Below, piece after piece: positions 1 through 12,600 of a DNA stretch of 64,000 nucleotides. The notes under the pieces were generated by a model. The model had not been told where the DNA came from, ran no database searches, and saw only the letters and a list, made by a program, of their open reading frames with translations. The DNA comes from Ophiocordyceps camponoti-saundersi (nom. inval.) (taxonomy: Eukaryota > Ascomycota > Sordariomycetes > Hypocreales > Ophiocordycipitaceae). The number at the start of each line of letters is the position of its first letter. Position 1 is the stretch's first letter. The position numbers were made by a program, and so were the translations under genes. The stretch spans positions 62,001 through 126,000 of the forward strand of contig PDHQ01000011.1 of NCBI GenBank assembly GCA_003339415.1, in the 5' to 3' direction.

Positions 1-159
1 CCCGCTCAAGCGCCGCAACAAGCTTACGCGCCCCAGGGACAACAGTATGATGCCGCCCCTCCACCTCCTCAATCTTCTACCCAGACGCCTGCAGCTGGCT
101 CGAATAAGCGCCGTAATGACAGCGACATCGACAGGCTCCACCGACCCCCCCGTCGCTGA
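1..159 (+). CDS. C-terminal end of an unidentified Pro/Gln-rich protein (partial)
   Basis: Frame 1 is open from the first base to a TGA at 157-159, giving 52 residues rich in Pro, Gln and Ala and ending in a basic segment (SNKRRNDSD, then HRPPRR). The composition is that of a disordered tail, as in many fungal transcription or RNA-binding factors, with a possible nuclear-localisation patch (NKRR). The rest of the gene lies left of the window, so family and function cannot be given. Codon choice is good for this genome, which supports real coding sequence. The stop could also sit in a retained intron, but no donor site is obvious just before it. Confidence 0.5.
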   Translation, partial: PAQAPQQAYAPQGQQYDAAPPPPQSSTQTPAAGSNKRRNDSDIDRLHRPPRR

Positions 160-2385
160 CCACCCGTCTACTCCGCGGCCGTCGGACGCCCGGGAGGTTT
201 TTCGAGCGTTGAGCCCGCCTCGTGAGTGTTTGCCGTCCCTTTTGTTGTCCATGCGTCCATGTCATGATCGGATCCTTTCCCTTCTCCTCCCGCCTGCTGG
301 AATATGTCCGTCCTCGCCCACCGGAACTTTCTCCCCCTCCCCCTGTCTGCCTTGGAATCGTCCATCCGCGGAATTCTTGGTCCGTCTGATTCTGGAATCC
401 TTCCCGGTCAATCGCGTCCGAGTTGTAGATTCACAACTCGATGCCCTGGATATTCTTTGGTGCTGTCCGCTGGCCGCTTGGCTTCGGCATGCTCTCGACT
501 TTCCCTGGATGGTGACGAGCTCCACGTTTCGCTTATATACCTACTGCTTTGGCGCCGTCAACCGACGCGCATACATATCCGTTCGGCTTTCGGGCCTATC
601 CTCTCCCTAATTTGCGTGAACGAGTCTCCCAGACCGGGCTCTATCGACTGTGTTCCGGTCCGGGGAACGTCCAGTTGCATCTGCTCGTTTGACTACACCT
701 TTGGCACCAGCGGGTCAACCCATATACCCTCCCCTCCCCTCCCCCTTCGTTTCCCTTCACTTCGGATGCGCTCATCTATGGTCCTGCTGTCTGCTCTTTG
801 TCTTTTCCACCGGAGTTTTGGATTGCCAGGACCTTGTTGGATATCTCCCTCTTTCGACGAACCCCATGCCTCCCGGACGACTTCACTGCACGTTGGTCTA
901 TGATGTCACGGCAAGCTCGGAGTCCAGGCAGCAGGGTAAGTCTCACGAGTTTGTATATACTAGCCAAGACTTGCTTTGATCAAGGATTCGTTTCCCTTAT
1001 AACGCACCTCTCATTCCCAATTGCATCTGGATCATGCCGCGGGACACCATCATATTGGAAGCCTGCGTGACTAATCTGTCTAGCTACTATACCCGTGGGC
1101 TCGGGAACGACTCATGTTTATGTCATGCCCTCGTTCGGATTCTTGTGATCGACCTGAAAGTCCACTTCTTCGCCGGGATTTGTGGCTACGAGGGTGGGTG
1201 TCGCTGGTTCGTCTGGACCTGTTTCTCTGTGGTCACACGACACCTTGCACACCACACTGGACCTCAACATGCGTAGACGACGAGTGATGAGACTCCGGGT
1301 TTTCAGGCACACTTTTTCGAGGTTTTCTGACTCCTGTCGCTGGCCAACATCTACTCTCTCCAGGCCCTGTTATTCCTGGTGATTCCCAGTCACTTGTTGA
1401 AACACGCACACAGCGACTACAATGTTCAGATGCGGCGCTTGGCCCAAAGCTCCCAACTGACCACCAAAGTGTCATCTCGGGCTCATTCGGATGGTTAACT
1501 GTCGAACCCTCAAGATGTCGTGAGACGACCGTTGATAGACGGGGCAAGCAGGTCACGTTGCAAACTATTTGAGACGGGGAACCGCCAGGACTCTGATCGA
1601 TCAGGCACCAGCCAACCGTAACTGGATCTTGGAAAGGGGGAAGGGAAGGGTCAAACTTTTTGTTTTGCGCTGTCGAAGCCACTCTCGTACGAGGCTGGCG
1701 ATGAATATCCGGAGCTAATGGCAATGTACACAGGGGCGGCTTCTCGTCTACCACAGCAGGCGTTTTTGGAATCTTGCTCGGTCTTTCTTCCAGGATCTTC
1801 TTGGTGGTTATCATGTGATGAGTTGGGAACGGAGGAATGACGAATATAGAGATGGACGATGGGGGGAAAGGACTTGATTTATATGTCGGGTTCGATCAGT
1901 ACAATTTCCTCTCATTGTCACGATTGTTCATCAGGTTGGAAATTACAGTTTGACTCTTTTTTCTTTGTTCCCTCATGTCTTGTCACGATGGTGTTGAGAC
2001 TTATACGTTTGTATATGGTTTGGGGGGGTTTAATGTCGGCAGCATTGCAGGGGGGATAACAACAAAGTCTTTGTCGTCATCTCCTCTCCTACTTTTCTCT
2101 CCCATATTTTCCTATTCTTCGCTTGACATACGAACTCAACGTCTGCATTCGATTCGCTCACGACCATGTTGAACGTCAGAGAAAGCTGGTAATGGTATCT
2201 AGATTGATGTATTCTATAAAGGCCTCAACGAAGGCCAAAAGGATGAAAGACCAAAATAACATCCGTCAGAAGTGACGGGAATGATGGATGGAAATGTGCG
2301 AATCCCCCCCTCTTCAATGCATATACTCATACATAACACACACACACACACATAGAGAGAGAGAAGAGAAGAGAAAAAAAAAAGG
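160..2385. other. intergenic, no supported gene
   Basis: This 2.2-kb stretch follows the P/Q-rich gene and precedes the 3' end of CTP synthase. Open frames of up to about 200 codons occur on both strands, but none shows a domain, a sensible splice structure or conserved motifs. The first few hundred bases are pyrimidine-rich and probably 3' UTR. At 2337-2384 there is a CA repeat, then GA-rich and A-rich sequence next to the CTP synthase stop codon. Confidence 0.5.
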
Positions 2386-4550
2386 TCAAAACAGAGACCC
2401 GTTGGCGTTGGCTGTGCTCGCCTCCGACGTCACCTTATCCAGACACCCGGCTGCGGCGGCGACGAAGCCCAGGTACGGCCGGGAGGGATCGAGGACGCGG
2501 CTTATGTACTCCGGGTGATACTGGACGCCGACGTACCATGGATGCTGGTTGTGGTCGTCGTCATCGTGGGAGGCGAGCTCCATGATCTCCATGCGGTTGC
2601 CGGAGTCGTCCTTTCCGATGAAGGAGAGGCCGGCTTGTTCGAGGCCGTCGACGTAGTCCGGGTTGACCTCGTACCTGTGGCGGTGGCGTTCCCTGATGGT
2701 CGTCTGGCCGCCGTAGAGGGCCCGCAGCTTGCTCCGCTCGCTGCCCGGCTGGAAGTGGGTGGCTCGCTCGCCCAGGCGCATCGTCCCGCCCATGGTGTCC
2801 TTGGAGCCTTCGGGCATGAAGATGACGACGCGGTGCTCGGCCTGGGCGTCGAACTCCTCCGACGTGGCACGGGCCATGCCGCAGACGTGGCGCGCGTACT
2901 CGATGACGGCGATCTGCATGCCCAGGCAGATGCCCAGGTACGGCGTCTTCCGCTCCCGGGCCCACTGCGCCGCCTTGATCATGCCCTCGGTGCCGCGCTG
3001 GCCGAAGCCGCCGGGGACGAGGATGCCGGACGCCGTCGAGACCTGGTGCCAGGCCTTGTAGAAGCTGATGGGGTCCGCCTCCTTGGCCGCGTCCTCCAGG
3101 TGCTCGGCGTCGATCCACACGAGGTTGAGCTTGCGACCGCAGCGCATGGCGGCGTGCTCGAGCGACTTGACGACTGAGAGATAGGCGTCCGGAAGCTCGA
3201 CGTACTTGCCGACAAGAGCAATGTCCACCTTTGCCGCGTGCTCTTGCGGAATCATCTCGTGCCACTTCTTCCACGTCTCCGCGCCCTTGGCTACGAGGGC
3301 CGGCGATAGTGGTACCTTGTCGAGGACGAGGGCACGGCGCAGCAGCTCTGGCAGCCCTTGCTCCTCCAAGAGAATGGGCACTTGGTAGATGGTCGGCATG
3401 TCACGAACGGAAAAGACCTGTTCTGCCTCAACCCGGCAGTTCTGGGCGATCTTGGCCATCGTTATCGCATCCAACGGCTGCTCGCAACGACACGCCACCT
3501 TTTTTTTTTCCACCGTGACTTTAGCGACCAGTTGCTGGGGAGAGATCGGGAAGTGATTTCAACTTACCAGGTCAGGAATAAGACCCTCCTTACGGGCATT
3601 TCTCACCGCGTGTTGTGTTGGCTTCGTCTTCAGCTCTCCATGAACGACTGGAACATAGGAGACGAAGATGTTTATTGAATTGTCCTTGCCGGCCCTCTGG
3701 CGGAGCATAGAAAGGGCCTCGACGAAAGGCATGCTCTCGATATCACCGACAGTGCCGCCCTTGCTGGCGCATTAGATAGGTTGAGTTGAGGAAGCAGGCA
3801 GATGGATGACAGAAAACGTACCAGCTCGACTAGTCGGAAACAAAGAGTCAACGACCAGGGAGCTTTGTGCGCGGGGTATCTCCTTTACCTACCGATGCAA
3901 ATATCTGGCTCCGAATCTGTGCCGTCAACGGGGATCTTGACCACCCGCTCGATGTGCTCGATGATGGTCGAGGTGACGTGGGGAACGACCTGAACGGTGC
4001 GACCTAGATAGTCGCCGCGACGCTCTTTTTCGATGACGTGCTTGTAAATCTTGCCCGTCGTGATGTTGTTGTCACGCGTCAAGTCCAGAGCAAGATAGCG
4101 TTCGTAGTTGCCCAGGTCTAGATCCGATTCGCCACCATCCTTGAGGACGAAGCACTCGCCGTGCCTACAAGTATTCACTGTTAGTAAAGATGAACGTATT
4201 CCAGCGACACAGTAGCATACTCCTTGGGGTTCATGGTGCCGGCGTCAACGTTTAGGTAGGGGTCGATCTTGACGGCCTGGGCGGCGTCAGTAGGCCGTCT
4301 TGCAGCGCCGAGCAGCCTTTACATACGGTGACCTTGAAGCCTTGAGCCTTGAGCAGCAGGCCGGCAGACGAGGCTTCAGAACATGGTCAGCCGCGCAGAC
4401 AGGCAGAGGCGGAGAGGAGACCGATCACACTCACCGATGATGCCCTTGCCGACGCCGCTGATGACGCCTATGGAAGGGAGACGAGTGAGAGGAGTGACGA
4501 TGAGGCGAGACGATTCAGAACTGACCTCCAGACACGATGATGTACTTCAT
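2386..4550 (-). CDS. URA7: CTP synthase (8 exons, 581 aa)
   Basis: Makes CTP from UTP, ATP and glutamine in the cytosol, the last step of de novo pyrimidine nucleotide synthesis. Exons on the minus strand: 4526-4550, 4435-4467, 4327-4373, 4221-4276, 3893-4164, 3822-3829, 3568-3759 and 2386-3498 (1746 nt). The synthetase domain starts MKYIIVSGG and carries the P-loop SGVGKG; the junctions give [20 protein letters not shown] and [12 protein letters not shown]. The C-terminal glutamine amidotransferase domain has the nucleophile motif GICLGMQ and the His/Glu motif VQYHPEY. Length matches the family (about 580 aa). Exon 6 is only 8 nt and supplies most of VEL. The last acceptor is AAAAAG, with an A-tract where a pyrimidine tract is usual; an alternative upstream AG would add 12 residues in frame. 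Confidence 0.93.
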
Positions 4551-5697
4551 CTCGACGCTTTACCCTGGCGAGGTTGCGACGAAGCTGCAGCGAGTCTGGA
4601 AGAAACGAGGCCAAGGCGGGAAATTTTGAAGTTGGTCCGGCTCTTGCTTGCTTTAAACTTGAGAGTCAGGGTCGCAAAAGTGGGGGAGGGGGGGGTAAGG
4701 TATCGAGTACTTACCTTACTGGCAGTGTTGGCACCCACCAATCTGGTTCATGCGACGGATCGGAGGCGGGAGTCGAGGCAAGGAGGGGAAATTTTCACGC
4801 GCCGGCTGGAATATTTTGACAAGCGGATTATCACTTGTAGCCTGAGAAGGGCCCAATGAGGATAAGCGCGGGACAGACAGAGAGTATCGAGTACTTACCA
4901 GCACCGGCCAACTGGTTGGGTCGACGTCTTGGTTACTACTAGTAGAGAAAGAGAGACAGAGAAGTATGTAATCACGGCGGAGAGGAAAGAAGAGGAAGAA
5001 GAAGAAGAAGAAGAATGGCATTGAGACAGCACGAGCCTAAGAAGCGAGGGAGGGAGACAATATATATATGCATGCATGCGTATACATACCTAGGTAGTCC
5101 AGAGGTGAGTAAGTTAAGGATCACACAGAGTTCAAGGCCTGCATTGCATGGTGAGAGCGAGTAAAGCAAGGCCTTGAAAGCCTACATACATACAATTGAT
5201 GGTCTGTTGCTTCTACCTTGCATTACATACTACCTACATACCTATTAGTAACATCGGTAAGTAGGTAATCGTAGCTGTCACCGAATCCAGGTTCATCAGG
5301 GGTGCTAAGCTCTCTCTCTGCATACAGCATTGATGGATGAGTAAGAGGCAGAGAGAGACAATCTCCGTAGGCCCTTTAAACGAAGTCGCCGTCTTGTCTG
5401 GGTCATCTAGGACGTCATTGACTATCTACGGATACTGACACTCTCAGTTTAGCCTTCAAGGCGGCATAATTCACAACGATAGAGTTCGTTCACGCCTGGC
5501 TGATCAATGAAATCCGACATGTTATTCATAGATTATACTCAGTATTATGCATGGCTAGATCTGAATCGACGGCGCCCAATATATATGGTGAAACACAAAT
5601 CATGTCCTTCGTTTGCTCATCTGCTAACAATTTGCTAAAGAAATCAAACCAGAACAACATCTTTGCCTAACTATTCAGTATAATATCGACATCTCCT
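4551..5697. other. CTP synthase upstream region, no gene seen
   Basis: Holds the promoter and 5' leader of CTP synthase. There is a GAA repeat near 4996-5014, an ATATATATGCATGCATGC stretch near 5060, and several TACCTA/TAGGTA and CATA tetramers between 5080 and 5265. Open frames here are short, low-complexity and without homology that I recognise. Confidence 0.45.
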
Positions 5698-6285
5698 TTA
5701 GCAACGCTGTGAGAGTTGGCCAATATCAATAATCCCTTCAGCAACGCCGTGGGCGATGGCATCCTGGATCCAGTCGTAGGAACACCCCCGAACCGTATGT
5801 CGATCGGCATCGGATCGTGCCAGACGACGGCAGAGGTGACGAAAGCGTTCAAACTTGTGAGAAGCCATCGTTCCAACAAGCATCTTGGCACGGAGGGCAT
5901 GATAACAAGATGAAGAAGGCTGGTGAAGGAGCGGATCATCCCCCGGAGACTCCGAGTAGCGAGAGGTAGCGTCGTCGTCGTCGTCGAGGTAAAGGTAGAA
6001 GCCGCGGACGGGCCCAACAAAGGCTGTCTGGACGAAGAGCCGGTGATGGGGCTGGGAATCGGGGCCGTAAATCAGCCGGTAGACGGTGTAGGACGATGGC
6101 ACGGGGCGGTTGTCTACCGGCATCGGGAGCGTTCGGTCTTGTTGAGGGGAGGGAGGCGGTTCTGGAGGAGTCAGGGGACGGATACGGCGGCAGCGGCGGT
6201 AGAAGATGGCGATGTGAAGGCAGAAGTCGGGGGCAGCGGGGGACGAGATGGCACAGCAGTATTCGTTGCCGTAGAGGTTGTCCAT
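5698..6285 (-). CDS. hypothetical protein, DUF6914-like (195 aa)
   Basis: A single uninterrupted frame starting at ATG 6285. The central segment VYRLIYGPDSQPHHRLFVQT and the C-terminal CSYDWIQDAIAHGV...GII resemble fungal proteins of the DUF6914 type, in which a YRLIY...HRLFV strand pair is followed near the end by a Cys-x-x-Trp helix. No signal peptide, membrane segment or catalytic motif is visible. A Met at about residue 55 (MPVDNRP) is an alternative start that would remove a low-complexity N-terminus. Function is unknown for the family. The gene stands alone between two long intergenic stretches. Confidence is moderate because the family match is from memory of its pattern only. Confidence 0.5.
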   Translation of the reverse strand: MDNLYGNEYCCAISSPAAPDFCLHIAIFYRRCRRIRPLTPPEPPPSPQQDRTLPMPVDNRPVPSSYTVYRLIYGPDSQPHHRLFVQTAFVGPVRGFYLYLDDDDDATSRYSESPGDDPLLHQPSSSCYHALRAKMLVGTMASHKFERFRHLCRRLARSDADRHTVRGCSYDWIQDAIAHGVAEGIIDIGQLSQRC

Positions 6286-9200
6286 GATACTTGGGAGCGT
6301 GTGACTATGAAGTGAGACTGATAATGTTCAAGTATGAGGTGTGTCTTGTAAGTGGGATGAAGAGAATACTGTCTTGTTTATATACTTGGCGGCCTCTATG
6401 CAGCATCTTTGTCTATCTCTTCTATTCAGGCCCCCCTTCATGATGTGTTGGATGGTTGCAGAGCATGCCAGAAAAGCAAGAGCATGTTCACAGGCTTCCA
6501 GATCTATTTGCATACAACTGGCGAGGGGTTGGTTAGGTCAAGGGCTATGCGTGAGAGGAGAAAGAGAAGGGGGGGGGAGGTGGTCCAGGTAGGTCTTCAT
6601 CACCTCCTCCCCCCCCTCTTCTTCTCTTTCTTTCAAACGAAAAGATGGCGCCAGTTGAGGGTGTTGGCGAAGCAACGATGCCATTTATCCGTATCAAGAT
6701 ATCATACGCCGCCTGAATGTCTTCACTGCTTCAGCTTGACGTAGAGAGCGTCAGCGAAAACGGTTTGGCTCAAAAACCACCCTGCCGTCTCAAGTCTCGT
6801 CTCCTTGGGTAGTGACGGAGGATCCAGGGGGGGACCTAGCCGATGGGCGTGTACGGCCAAGTCAGGGCAGGGCAGAGCCAACGGTCCAATAGCAGCGGCG
6901 ATTAAGCGAGCCGAGTACATACGCACGTAACGGTCTTCAACCGTGATCGGGAGAATGAAACCTAACAGAGGTAGCGGCCTCGTGGGACGATGTCTAAGGA
7001 CCGGTAGCGGGTGTGATGGCTTGTGCATGCTATTCAAGTTACCTTGTGCCGCACGCCGTTGTTCCTGGATAGAGGTTACGCGTTCCCACTGGGAGGAGAC
7101 AAGCAAGAATGGGTGATGAGAGACGCCTAGCTGGTAACGATCCAGGCTTTCCATTGGCAGCAATCAGTTGCATGGCTCCCAACGTGTGAGAGCGGATATC
7201 TCGAGCCGAAGGAGACATGTGTTGAATTTATGGAACCAACGTAACTGTCCTGCGGCGGAGGCAGCTTGGGCCTTTACTGACGGAGATGTCTGAGTTGAAC
7301 AGGGTTGGAGGTGAAAGACTCGGTCATCGACTGTGATGTCAGGCACGTATCAACTCAACGTCGAAGAGCCCATACTCTGAGTCTGGAGTTCCCCATCTGC
7401 TAATCGCGAGCGATGTTCTATCCTTTGTCTTCTACCTCCCCTTTAGGAGGAGTTGGACGACCAAACGGTAACGGCCGAGACTTGGGAACCGACGGCTTAC
7501 ACTCACGTTGGCTAGACACGTGACGGCGGCAGAAGCTAGCCAATCTTTAGACCCTTCATATCGTACGATCTTTACATGACGGTTGCTTTCCCGGGTTCTT
7601 TTCGCAATGGAGGGTGGCCTCTGCGGTAAGGGATCTAATCTGGATCTGGGGTCAAAGTAGCAGCTTCGGGGAATAGTATTGAGACTATTCGGGAAAATGC
7701 TCGGGGGGTTGGGACGTTGAGAACTGATACGCTCCGTAAGGAATGCAGATGCACATGGGGAGTAAAGGAGATGGAACTCGGCCTGCGTCAACGAGGTGAG
7801 CATATGACGACGACCACGCTAGACGGCGGCAGCGAAGCTTCTGGCGCTGAGGCCAAGAGACCGGTCCAATTTCTACCCGGCTTTAGTCTTTCTCTCCGAG
7901 GAGATGCTCAAGACCGCAAGATGGTCGGTCGATGATGCGCCTAGAACCCCTCCTCATTTTCCCCTCAGGCGGAATCCATACTTGGCTGACGAACGAAGAG
8001 GCGTTGCTCTATGAGTTGCTGCATATGCAGGTTGGGAGTTGTGTTCGTTCGTTCGAGTTCCCCCCCCCCCCCAGGTCTAAGCGAGGATGGAAGGGGAAGC
8101 ATGTGACGTGAGGAGGATATGATCTCTCATCGGAGAAGGAGAATCCTTTCGACTGACTGGTAAGTCGTTCAGTCATGTGCCTTTTCGCGTTGGCTGTCGA
8201 CTCTCGTGCTGGTTGGGTTTTTGGCGATCCATTCTTCTGTCTTGAAGACGCGGAGGGACGATTGTCCTGTCTCGTGAGTGGGTTGTCACCTCTGATGGAT
8301 ACATGTATCCTTTTACCTGGTTGAAGATGTAAATTTGTCATCTTCAAGAAGCGAAATTGAAGAATATTCCCTTCCATCACAGTTGTGTATCTAAAACGCA
8401 TCTCCGTCGCTCATCTGTTGTGATCCCGGAACGGCGTCGGCTCCGAAAGTGGAGATTCAAGGTACATCGCGGGGCCGGTGGCGTCGGTAACGGTTCCCGG
8501 GAAGCGGGGAGGGAAGAAAGGAGACGAACGGGCGGGCCCGGGGTGCAGCGCTCATCGGCCATTTTCCCGGGATGATTGCTGACATGGTCAAGACGGCTCT
8601 CACTTCTTAATTGCCGTAGGTGTATCAGTCCGTACACGCATACTGTGGCGCACGCTGGGATGAGTTCCGATTCCTGACAGGGAGATTCGACTTGTCTGCG
8701 CTGGGTGCGCTTAGCAGACAATGGCACTGTGCCGATACCTGTTATCTGCGGTAGTCTGTATCACACGTGGCGATAAGGTAAGGCAACATCTTCTACGTCC
8801 GTACCTAGAAGAAACACTCAAGGCATGCACATTGTGCGTCCCCCTTAGCATCCGTACCTTAGTAGGACGGAATTAGGGTCTATCTTGCATCTGTGAACGG
8901 ATCATGTATGTTCGTTGCGCGACCCGAGTAGAAAACCCTTTACCATCATAGCCTGCAAAGAAAGAATACCCCTGAAGAATGATGATTAGACTATCATTCC
9001 ACAGCGGCTGCTGCTCTACGTGAGGCATCGACATCATACAAATTCACGTGTCGCTGCCTTATTCATTCTACGCCCCTGTCCACCAACACAACGCACTGTA
9101 CGATCAAGTCCCCGGATGGCGGCAGACCCGCTAATTGGGAACCCGATCTACAGAAGCACCGTGTGAACTCCTCTCTATACCTGACTCTAGGGCCGGCTGA

Positions 9201-9616
9201 TCTCAGGATAATGCCAGCAAGGACAAAAAAAAAACCACGTCCCACCATCGCCAACTTCAACAAATCGTTACCAAAATTCGCCTCGCATTTCCCTTACCCA
9301 TAACCAACCACCTTCCACCCCCTCCTCACCCCCCCCCTCTACTCTCCCCCGGTCTCGAAGCTTTAGCTTCATCGCTCTCCTTTTACATTTCCTTGGCTCT
9401 TTAGCGCTCCGCTCTCGGGCTCCTTTCCTTCCCCCCCCCGCCGCCCCTCCCCGCCTCTCCCCCCCCCCGCTACCGCAGCCTTCGCCGGCCCTCGCCTCGC
9501 CCGCCTCCGGATCCGCCTCTCGGTTCGACACGCTCGAGGCTTCGGCCCCTAGATGCCCCACCTTCCGCTGTCCCTGCCCTGAGCGCATCAGCCTCCTCCG
9601 TCAACCTCTACCCGTC
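6286..9616. other. long intergenic region, no supported gene
   Basis: These 3.3 kb separate the DUF6914-like gene from importin Sxm1. Open frames of 60-146 codons occur on both strands, for example 6723-7163 (-), 8009-8401 (-) and 9268-9588 (-), but none has recognisable domains or convincing splice partners. The last 350 bases before the importin start are C/T-rich, as expected for a fungal promoter and leader. A non-coding RNA or a small lineage-specific gene cannot be excluded. Confidence 0.4.
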
Positions 9617-12600
9617 ATGGACTCCGTTGCTGTCAGGGGCCTGTTGGTCGCCAGCTTGGACTCCGATGCCGACAACAGACGGAGGGCCGAGCTTCAGCTG
9701 AAGCAGGTATGCCTTGTTTTGTCGTCTGGCCGAGGTCAACTTTGGTCTCGAGAAACACCAGCCGTCATGCTTGCCATCATCCCGCCTGTCCTCTCCCGAT
9801 AACTAACAGCCGCATGATATAGGTCGAAGAGCATGCAGGCTTTATGGATTGCCTTTTTCAGATATTACAGGCCGAGCATGACACTAGTGTCCAACTCTCA
9901 AGTTAGCCCGTCCTCATGCTTCCCGTCGACACGGTACTGACGCTGCGCAGCTGTTATATACATAAAAAACCGCGTCACTCGCTCGTGGTTCCCGTCCGAT
10001 CAGTTCGCCCACGAGACACCGATACCAGAGGACGAAAAGGCTCGCATTCGAGACATGCTCGTGCCCATCCTGGCCTCGTCTGACGGCCCTGTCCAACAAC
10101 AGCTCATCCCTGTCCTCCAGCGGATCCTCCAATGCGACTTTCCCGCCCGCTGGCCGCGCTTCGTCGACTTTACCATGGAGCTGCTCAACACGAATAATCC
10201 GCGCTCCGTCCATGCCGGCCTCCAGTGCCTGCTCTCCCTTTGCCGTGCCTATCGGTACAAGTCGAGCGAGACACAGGACAGGCCTCAGTTTGATACCATC
10301 ATTGAGACCAACTTCTCCCGTCTCATCGTCATCTGCAACGAGCTGGTCACACAGGAGAGCGACGAGGCGGGCGAGATGCTGCACCTAGCCCTGAAAGCCT
10401 ACAAGCACGCAACATGGGTACCGCTCGCCACCTCTGTCTTTGTTTTCTCTGCCACCCGTGGCCGAGCTACCGGCTGATGTTTCCCGCTCCCAGCTTGAAC
10501 TGTCTCCTCACCTGCGACAGCGCGAGGTCAACATTGCCTGGTGTACCGTCTTCCTCCAGGCCGTCTCCAAGACGACCCCCGCCAGTGCCTTGCAGGGGGA
10601 CCAGTTTGACCGGGAGAAGAATCACTGGTGGAAAGCCAAGAAATGGGCTTACTTTAATCTGAATCGCCTCTTTATCAGGTCGGCTTCTCGTTTCCCTCCC
10701 TTGTCATTTCATACAATGATCATCTGTCGCTAACTCCTGTCTGTAGACATGGCAACCCCTCGGTTCCGGGCAAGGGAACTGAGGGCGCTGAATTTGCCAA
10801 CGACTTCGTCACCACCATCGCTCCCGAGATTCTTAAGCATTATCTCCAGGAAATCGAGAAGTGGGTGGCCAAGACGTCGTGGCTCAGCCGGCCCTGTCTG
10901 TCCTACACACTCGTCTTCCTTGACGAATCTGTTCGGCCCAAGGAGATGTGGGCGCACCTCAAGCCGCACCTAACCAACCTGGTCACCCACTTCGTCTTCC
11001 CGGTGCTCTGCTTGACGCCGGATGACGTGGAGCAGTTCGAGGAGGAGCCCGTCGAGTATCTCCATAGGAAGCTCAACTACTTCGAAGAGGCCTCGGCCCC
11101 GGATGTGGCTGCTACAAATTTCCTCGTCAATCTCACCAAGAATCGTCGCAAGGAGACGTTCGAGATACTCAAGTTTGTCAATGCGGTCGTCAACGAGTAT
11201 GAGCAGTCGCCGGACGACAAGAAGAACCACATCGCCAAGGAGGGCGCCCTTCGGATGATTGCTACTCTCGCGCCAGTCATACTCGGTAAGAAGAGTCCCA
11301 TCGCAAACCAGGTCGAGTACTTCTTGGTGCGCTACGTCTTCCCGGATTTCACCAGCGGCCAGGGCTATCTACGGGCGAGAGCCTGTGATACGATTGAGAA
11401 GTTTGAGCAGCTCGACTTCGACGATCAGAACAACCTGCTCACCATCTACCGCCACATTCTCGATTGCATGGCCGACCCGGCGCTGCCGGTTCGTGTCACG
11501 GCTGCCCTGGCCCTGCAGCCGCTCATCCGGCATGATGTGATCCGGACCAACATGCAGCAGAGCATACCGACGATCATGCAGCAGCTGCTCAAGCTGGCCA
11601 ACGAGGTCGACATCGACGCGCTGGCCAACGTCATGGAGGACTTCGTCGAGGTCTTTGCCGCCGAGCTCACCCCGTTTGCCGTCGCTCTCTGCGAGCAGCT
11701 CCGCGACACCTATCTCCGCATCGTACGGGAGCTTCTGGAGAAGGAGAGCAGGGCCGGCGAGGACGGCGACGCGTATGCCGACTACGACGACAAGAGCATA
11801 ACGGCTCTCGGCGTCTTGCAGACCATCGGGACGCTGATCCTCACGCTGGAGAGCACGCCAGACGTGCTGCTTCACATCGAGGCGGTACTGATGCCGGTGA
11901 TAAAGATAACACTCGAGAACAAACTATATGGTGCGTCGGCACGCACGCGGCTGCCCCCCCTTTCCACCTTTGTTGTCCTCCATGTTGGAACCCCGACGTG
12001 CTGACGTGGCGCAGATCTTTACAACGAGGTTTTCGAAATCATCGACAGTTGCACCTTTGCCGCCAAGGCCATCTCTCCCAACATGTGGCTGGCCTTTGAG
12101 ATGATTCATACCACCTTCAAGTCCGGGGCGCAGTACTACCTCGAGGACATGCTCCCGGCTCTCGACAATTTCGTCCAGTACGGCGTGCCGCAGCTCGTGC
12201 AGAAGGCGGAATATGTCCAGGCGCTCTACTCAATGGTGGCCGACATGTTCACCGACAGCTGCCAAGGGGGCGTCGAGAGGATCTGCGCCTGCAAGCTATC
12301 GGAGGCGATGATGTTGAGCCTCCGGGGCCACATCGACACGTGCGTCGAGGGCTTTATAGTGATGACGATGAATATCCTGGCCGGCGACGAGGTCGAGAAC
12401 AAGAGCTACAAGATCCACTTGATGGAGATGGTCATCAACGCCGTCTACTACAACCCGTTGCTGGCGCTGCAGGTGCTGGAGAACAAGGGTTGGACGAACC
12501 GGTTCTTCAGCCTCTGGTTCGGCAGCATGCCCATCTTTAGCCGGGTCCATGACAAGAAACTGTGCATCGTGGCCATATCGGCGCTGCTCAGCGTGAAGCA

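Noticed and set aside
304..903. 199-codon plus-strand frame near the left end
   Set aside because: No motif, odd composition and overlap with other equally long frames; probably UTR.
2515..3177. 220-codon plus-strand frame
   Set aside because: Antisense shadow of the CTP synthase glutaminase exon; high GC keeps the opposite frame open.
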